DNA from: Gemmatimonadales bacterium UBA2960
GTDB lineage: Bacteria > Gemmatimonadota > Gemmatimonadetes > Longimicrobiales > Gaopeijiaceae
Length of the DNA: 18,688 nt
Direction of reading: 5' to 3'
NCBI GenBank assembly: GCA_002348465.1
Contig: DEBI01000050.1
Location: forward strand, 1-18,688
Of this stretch, positions 15,333 through 18,688 are shown piece after piece (positions within the stretch are counted from its first letter, which is position 1; each line of letters starts with the position of its first letter). The notes below the pieces were generated by a model. It saw only the letters and a program-made list of their open reading frames with translations. It searched no databases and was not told the origin of the DNA. The position numbers and the translations under genes were made by a program.

Positions 15333-16083
15333 CGGATGACTCAGCCATTATCGATTTCGTTAACGCTATCCTATCGACATCTGCCACTTGGACGACGTAT
15401 TCGTCGGGTTCATATGCAGATCCCATGGGAACTCCTTCACGGCGGTAATTCATAGCACTAGCTCGTATTTGTGCCGCTCCTATGTGAACTTCGGTAACCC
15501 CAGGGACAGCTAATACCTTACCTATGTTGTGAGGACGGATACCGCCGGCAGGCATGACCACGATGCTGTCACCAGCTCTCTCCATGAGTGCCGATAAGCG
15601 ATCTAGCCCATCTAGCACACTCGCCTTACCAACCGAAGTCAGCACTCGGTCCGCACCCACTTCGAGCAGAGTTTCCAAGCTCTCTTCTAGGTCTCTTGAG
15701 AGATCGAAAGCACGGTGGAAGGTGACAGGAAGCGGACGAATCGCTTCGATGAGCCGGCTCGTCCGTCTGTAATCAATTCTCCCGTCACTATCTAAAATTC
15801 CGAACACAAGCCCTGCCGCACCCGCTTCCGCGAGCACCTCCGCGTCACGAAGCATGACCTCGAACTCCAGTTCCGAATAGAGAAAGTCTCCTCCTCGTGG
15901 TCGTACCATAGCCATAACCGGGATACCGGTCTTGCTTGCTACAATCTCGAGAGCACCAGTGCTTGGTGTAGTGCCACCTTCGACCAAGTTGTCACACAAC
16001 TCAATACGATCAGCTCCCGCTAAGGAAGCCGCGAGTGCAAAGTCCACGGACCCACAACACACTTCAAGAATGGAGTTAGGCAT
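15325..16083 (-). CDS. cutC: CutC-family protein (copper homeostasis family, TIM barrel)
   Basis: This 252-residue protein, read from the ATG at 16083, matches CutC from end to end. It has LEVCCGSVDFALAA near the start, GADRIELCDNLVEGGTTPS, RPRGGDF, VTFHRAFD, RVLTSVGKAS, the glycine loop PAGGIRPHN and EVHIGAAQIR near the C-terminus. CutC was linked to copper tolerance in E. coli, but direct metal binding and the true enzymatic role are disputed; the fold is a TIM barrel in the cytoplasm. An alternative start at 16128 adds 15 residues (MKLASR...) not seen in E. coli CutC. It has a GAGG 6 bases upstream, whereas 16083 has none, so the longer form cannot be excluded. The gene overlaps the Tat lipoprotein gene by 8 bases. 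Confidence 0.9.
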   Translation of the reverse strand: MPNSILEVCCGSVDFALAASLAGADRIELCDNLVEGGTTPSTGALEIVASKTGIPVMAMVRPRGGDFLYSELEFEVMLRDAEVLAEAGAAGLVFGILDSDGRIDYRRTSRLIEAIRPLPVTFHRAFDLSRDLEESLETLLEVGADRVLTSVGKASVLDGLDRLSALMERAGDSIVVMPAGGIRPHNIGKVLAVPGVTEVHIGAAQIRASAMNYRREGVPMGSAYEPDEYVVQVADVDRIALTKSIMAESSDV

Positions 16084-16130
16084 AGTGCAAGCAGCTTGGC
16101 ATATCGACACCCTGGACGCCAGCTTCATGT
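16084..16130. promoter_or_regulatory. Divergent start region between cutC and the flavoprotein gene
   Basis: Only 47 bases separate the cutC ATG at 16083 from the flavoprotein ATG at 16131. If cutC starts at 16128, the gap shrinks to 2 bases. The flavoprotein has no Shine-Dalgarno site, and an in-frame stop at 16083-16085 excludes a longer form. The promoters of one or both genes must therefore overlap the other's coding sequence, or the flavoprotein mRNA is leaderless. No -35/-10 boxes could be assigned. Confidence 0.4.
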
Positions 16131-17393
16131 ATGTCCTCGACCAATCGCAACAATATCGTCGCCGTTATCGGAGCAGGAGCAGCCGGTCTTCTCGCCGCTG
16201 TTACCGCGGCGAGAGCTGGTGCTAATGTCATCCTCATCGAGCGGACCTCAGACGGGGGAAGAAAGATTCTCATCAGTGGGGGTGGGCGTTGCAACATCCT
16301 TCCCGGCACGGCCCAACCTCGGCTATACGTCACCGACTCGTCACCTAACACCTTACGCAAGATTTTACGATCCTGGCCGCTCCATGAGCAGCGAGCTTTT
16401 TTTGAACACGAACTTGGGATGCGCCTAGAACTTGAGCCCGAAACCGGAAAGCTTTTTCCCGCCAGCAATAGGGCGAGAGATGTAAGGGACATTTTGGTTG
16501 CTCGAATCCTAGAGGCAGGAGCAAACATCTGGTTCGAAGCGTCGGTAGTCGGACTCCGACCAGACAGAGGACAATGGCAGATAGAGTTTGAAAACGCCCC
16601 ATCGCTCACTGCCGCATGCGTTATCCTCGCTACGGGAGGCCTCTCAGTCCCAAAGACGGGAAGTGATGGCACAGGATTGAACATTGCCGAGGCCTTGGGG
16701 CACACCGTGCACACCACATACCCAGCGCTTACTCCCCTGATCGCAGACCCACACCCTCACGCTAGTCTTGCCGGTATCTCACTAACGGTCTCATTAAATG
16801 CACCTGGAAGTCGGCCGGTTTTCTCTACTACGAACGGCCTCTTGGTAACCCATGACGGCTGGAGTGGCCCATCCATACTGGATGCTTCACACCTAGCGAT
16901 ACGGGGCAAGAAAGACGGTTCACGCCAAGAGCTGACAGTCCAATGGTCCCAGGCAGACGCACATGAGTGGGATCAGAAACTTCAAGAAGAGAAAGGAACG
17001 GTGCGATCAACAATCAGTTCTATGTTGCCACGCCGCCTAGCAGACCAACTTATTTCGGAAGCGAAAGTCGATGGGGCAACTCCCTTGTCTCAGCTTCGGA
17101 AAAGAGATCGCAAATCCTTGGTTGAGACCTTATCACGATACCCTCTCCCTTGGACTGGTGACGCCGGATACAAGAAGGCAGAAGTCACGGGAGGGGGGGT
17201 GTCTCTCTCTGAAGTGCACCCTACGACGATGGAATCGACACGATGTCCCGGTCTTTACCTGTGCGGGGAGATCTTGGATGCCTTTGGCCCTATCGGGGGA
17301 CACAATTTTCTCTGGGCTTGGGCTACCGGTCGATCTGCAGGCATGAATGCTGCCGCTCGGATCCAGTGGGGCCGCCGGCAACCACCTTCCTAG
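16131..17393 (+). CDS. HI0933/BaiN-family FAD-dependent oxidoreductase
   Basis: This 420-residue flavoprotein has the dinucleotide-binding motif GAGAAG (14-19) close to the N-terminus, and the family signature GRKILISGGGRCN (43-55) that distinguishes HI0933/YhiN/BaiN proteins. A second nucleotide-site segment, CVILATGGLSVPKTGSDG, lies in the middle. Near the C-terminus it has TGGGVSLSEV, PGLYLCGEILDAFGPIGGHN and a WAWATGRSAG ending. Length and motifs are normal for the family. The best-studied member, BaiN of Clostridium, reduces bile-acid intermediates; most members have no proven substrate, so none is assigned. The G-run at 17194-17200 does not break the frame. The Tat esterase gene follows 67 bases later on the same strand and may be cotranscribed. 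It is divergent from cutC. Confidence 0.9.
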   Translation: MSSTNRNNIVAVIGAGAAGLLAAVTAARAGANVILIERTSDGGRKILISGGGRCNILPGTAQPRLYVTDSSPNTLRKILRSWPLHEQRAFFEHELGMRLELEPETGKLFPASNRARDVRDILVARILEAGANIWFEASVVGLRPDRGQWQIEFENAPSLTAACVILATGGLSVPKTGSDGTGLNIAEALGHTVHTTYPALTPLIADPHPHASLAGISLTVSLNAPGSRPVFSTTNGLLVTHDGWSGPSILDASHLAIRGKKDGSRQELTVQWSQADAHEWDQKLQEEKGTVRSTISSMLPRRLADQLISEAKVDGATPLSQLRKRDRKSLVETLSRYPLPWTGDAGYKKAEVTGGGVSLSEVHPTTMESTRCPGLYLCGEILDAFGPIGGHNFLWAWATGRSAGMNAAARIQWGRRQPPS

Positions 17394-17460
17394 ATGGGGT
17401 TGCGAGAGGGGGCTGCCGAGTATTCGCTTCCCAGGGCGCGCAGCTCACTTATTCGAAAGA

Positions 17461-18282
17461 ATGGACCTCATTAAATCCTTCCTTGGTCCCCCAAGTCGTC
17501 CTGCTAAGGGATGGAAACGTCGGGATTTCCTAAGGGCGCTAGTGGCAACACCAATGTTAGGTGGCGCCCTTATCCAGCGCGGGACATCACCACCATCTTC
17601 TATCCGAACACAATGGGCGCCCAGCGCGAGACTGTCAGCTAGGCCACGTCAACCATTTCGGACTTTTCGGAGAGGTCAGACCAGAATAGGTCAGGACCTA
17701 GAGAGGGGTGGCTATCTCTTCGTGCCTGAATCGTATCGCGAAAACCAACCAGCCCCTTTACTCGTCGCCCTACACGGAGGCGGAGGTCATGCTGGCCGAT
17801 GGTCTGACCTATACGCCGCCTGCGAGAACCGAGGGATCGTTCTCGTAGCTCCGGACTCTAGAGGCCGCACATGGGACCGCGTCAATGGGGCGTTCGGGCC
17901 CGACGTAGCATTCATCGATGCCGTGCTGCGGTTTACGTTCGAACGCTGTGTAATCGACCCTCTACGTATCGCCCTTGCAGGGTTCTCTGATGGAGCATCC
18001 TACGCTCTATCATTGGGCCCTCCAAACGGAGACCTCTTCTCCCACCTCATCGCTTGGTCCCCAGGATTTTCCGACCCCGAAGACCCTATCGTTGGCGCGC
18101 CAAGAGTATTCGTTTCACACGGAAGTGATGATCGAGTTCTACCCGTCAGTATGAGCAGGTCCGCGATCGTACCCATGTTCGAAATGGATGGCTACGAAGT
18201 TACCTACTTTGAGTTCACAGGGCGTCACGAACTGACAACCGAAGCTGTCGATAAGGGCCTCAACTGGTTTCTGACCTCCTGA
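17461..18282 (+). CDS. Tat-exported alpha/beta-hydrolase (phospholipase/carboxylesterase or PHB-depolymerase-like)
   Basis: I choose the ATG at 17461, giving 273 residues, because the Tat motif KRRDFLRAL (19-27) then sits at the normal distance from the N-terminus; a longer reading from 17347 runs into the previous gene. The leader hydrophobic stretch is about 24-38. The catalytic domain has the oxyanion-loop HGGGGH (105-110), the nucleophile elbow GFSDG with Ser176, the acid in HGSDDRVLP (Asp224) and the catalytic His256 in GRHEL. This matches small serine esterases of the LpqC/dienelactone-hydrolase/PHB-depolymerase type and the length fits. It is likely secreted or periplasmic and cleaves esters of small polymers or lipids; the substrate is unknown. 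The upstream GAAAGA is a weak ribosome-binding site. The gene follows the flavoprotein gene and is convergent with the queG-like gene. Confidence 0.82.
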   Translation: MDLIKSFLGPPSRPAKGWKRRDFLRALVATPMLGGALIQRGTSPPSSIRTQWAPSARLSARPRQPFRTFRRGQTRIGQDLERGGYLFVPESYRENQPAPLLVALHGGGGHAGRWSDLYAACENRGIVLVAPDSRGRTWDRVNGAFGPDVAFIDAVLRFTFERCVIDPLRIALAGFSDGASYALSLGPPNGDLFSHLIAWSPGFSDPEDPIVGAPRVFVSHGSDDRVLPVSMSRSAIVPMFEMDGYEVTYFEFTGRHELTTEAVDKGLNWFLTS

Positions 18283-18299
18283 GTCCATGACGCGCCCGG

Positions 18300-18335
18300 A
18301 AAAAATGCTAATGAGGTAAGGTAAATCCTCGTATT
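18300..18335 (-). terminator. Candidate rho-independent terminator after the queG-like gene
   Basis: On the minus strand, GAGG (18330-18327) and CCTC (18316-18313) form a short stem. An outer AAT/ATT pair (18335-18333 with 18312-18310) extends it past a two-base bulge. A run of six T residues (18305-18300) follows 4 bases after the stem. The stem is short, so the call is tentative. It would stop minus-strand transcription just before the convergent esterase gene. Confidence 0.35.
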
Positions 18336-18688
18336 CAGTGGGCCGCCAACCGCAGTTCTTCTAAGACTTCAACATCGGTCTCTATCTCCCGACGCCTAGA
18401 AAGCAGTTCGAGAGGTGACGGAGTCTCTGCAGTTTCGGACGATGATGGTGGAACCCCTTCAACGGTGACGATCGCGTCTCTCGTGCTCCTCTGGGTCACC
18501 GTTTCCAATTTGTTGGCCGCCTGCCCTAAGGCCCACGCAGCATGACCGCGAACCAGAGGTTGTGGATCATTAAGCGCGGCGGCCAGAACTCTAATGGCCT
18601 CAGCCTTCTGATCCGAGGTAAGGACTCCCTCTCTTATTGCGTTGCCTATCCCCACGAAAAGATTGCGCAGCATACCCTTACGACGAGG
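18335..18688 (-). CDS. queG: C-terminal end of probable epoxyqueuosine reductase QueG (partial)
   Basis: Read on the minus strand, the frame is open from the right edge (PRRKGMLRNLFVGIGNAI...) to a TGA at 18335-18337, giving 117 residues of a longer protein. GMLRN(x)nGN followed by a spaced LxDPQPLVRGHAAWALGQ is the HEAT-like repeat that closes bacterial QueG, the cobalamin- and iron-sulfur-dependent enzyme that makes queuosine in the wobble position of certain tRNAs. The catalytic domains lie beyond the window. After the HEAT repeat there is a Ser/Thr/Glu-rich tail (EGVPPSSSETAETPSP) and a helical end. The match is to the C-terminal repeat only, so another HEAT-repeat protein is possible. 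Confidence 0.65.
   Translation of the reverse strand, partial: PRRKGMLRNLFVGIGNAIREGVLTSDQKAEAIRVLAAALNDPQPLVRGHAAWALGQAANKLETVTQRSTRDAIVTVEGVPPSSSETAETPSPLELLSRRREIETDVEVLEELRLAAH

Noticed and set aside
16076..16717. 213-codon minus-strand open frame opposite the flavoprotein gene
   Set aside because: Antisense to the conserved FAD-binding domain; no recognisable motif.
17190..17201. G-rich run that might signal a frameshift in the flavoprotein gene
   Set aside because: The frame continues through the run and gives the expected TGGGVSLSEV motif, so no indel is indicated.
1..18688. CRISPR array, tRNA, rRNA or insertion sequence
   Set aside because: No regularly spaced repeats, tRNA cloverleaf, rRNA segment or transposase-like protein was seen on either strand; this was by eye, not by a search program.

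Overview
This window is 18.7 kb of protein-coding DNA from a Gram-negative (diderm) bacterium. The diderm call rests on a complete RND tripartite efflux operon with an outer-membrane channel. Several proteins carry twin-arginine (Tat) leaders, including enzymes that are normally cytoplasmic. A Tat-leadered aminotransferase, a Tat-like epimerase and moderate base composition resemble environmental Gemmatimonadota or Acidobacteriota genomes. That placement is an inference from style; no marker gene proves it. I saw no rRNA, tRNA, CRISPR array, transposase or integrase, so the region looks chromosomal.

Layout. (1) 1-2614, plus strand: the tail of an unidentified gene, a Tat-exported HisC-like PLP aminotransferase, a 146-base intergenic region with three inverted repeats, and an extended-SDR sugar-epimerase-like protein with a degenerate Tat motif. 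(2) 2676-8715, plus strand: palindromic candidate operators, then an efflux operon in the order outer-membrane factor, periplasmic adaptor, RND permease, joined by ATGA overlaps. (3) 8861-14511, plus strand: six tightly coupled genes of the MoxR/Bat type: AAA+ ATPase (TTG start), DUF58 protein, BatD-like membrane protein, two tandem VWA proteins (BatA and BatB types) and a TPR protein. Five of the six junctions overlap or nearly overlap; a nine-codon mini-ORF bridges the DUF58/BatD-like junction. (4) 14592-16083, minus strand: a CutC-family protein followed, with an 8-base overlap, by an unrecognised Tat lipoprotein. (5) 16131-18282, plus strand: an HI0933/BaiN-type flavoprotein and a Tat-exported serine esterase. 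(6) 18335 to the right edge, minus strand: the C-terminal end of a probable epoxyqueuosine reductase (QueG), with a possible terminator behind it.

How the genes work together. The RND genes should form one trans-envelope pump. In the MoxR/Bat operon the ATPase probably acts on the membrane-anchored VWA and DUF58 proteins as a chaperone or metal-insertion-like device for envelope proteins; its client is unknown. The least explained parts are the Tat lipoprotein coupled to CutC and the exported HisC-like aminotransferase.
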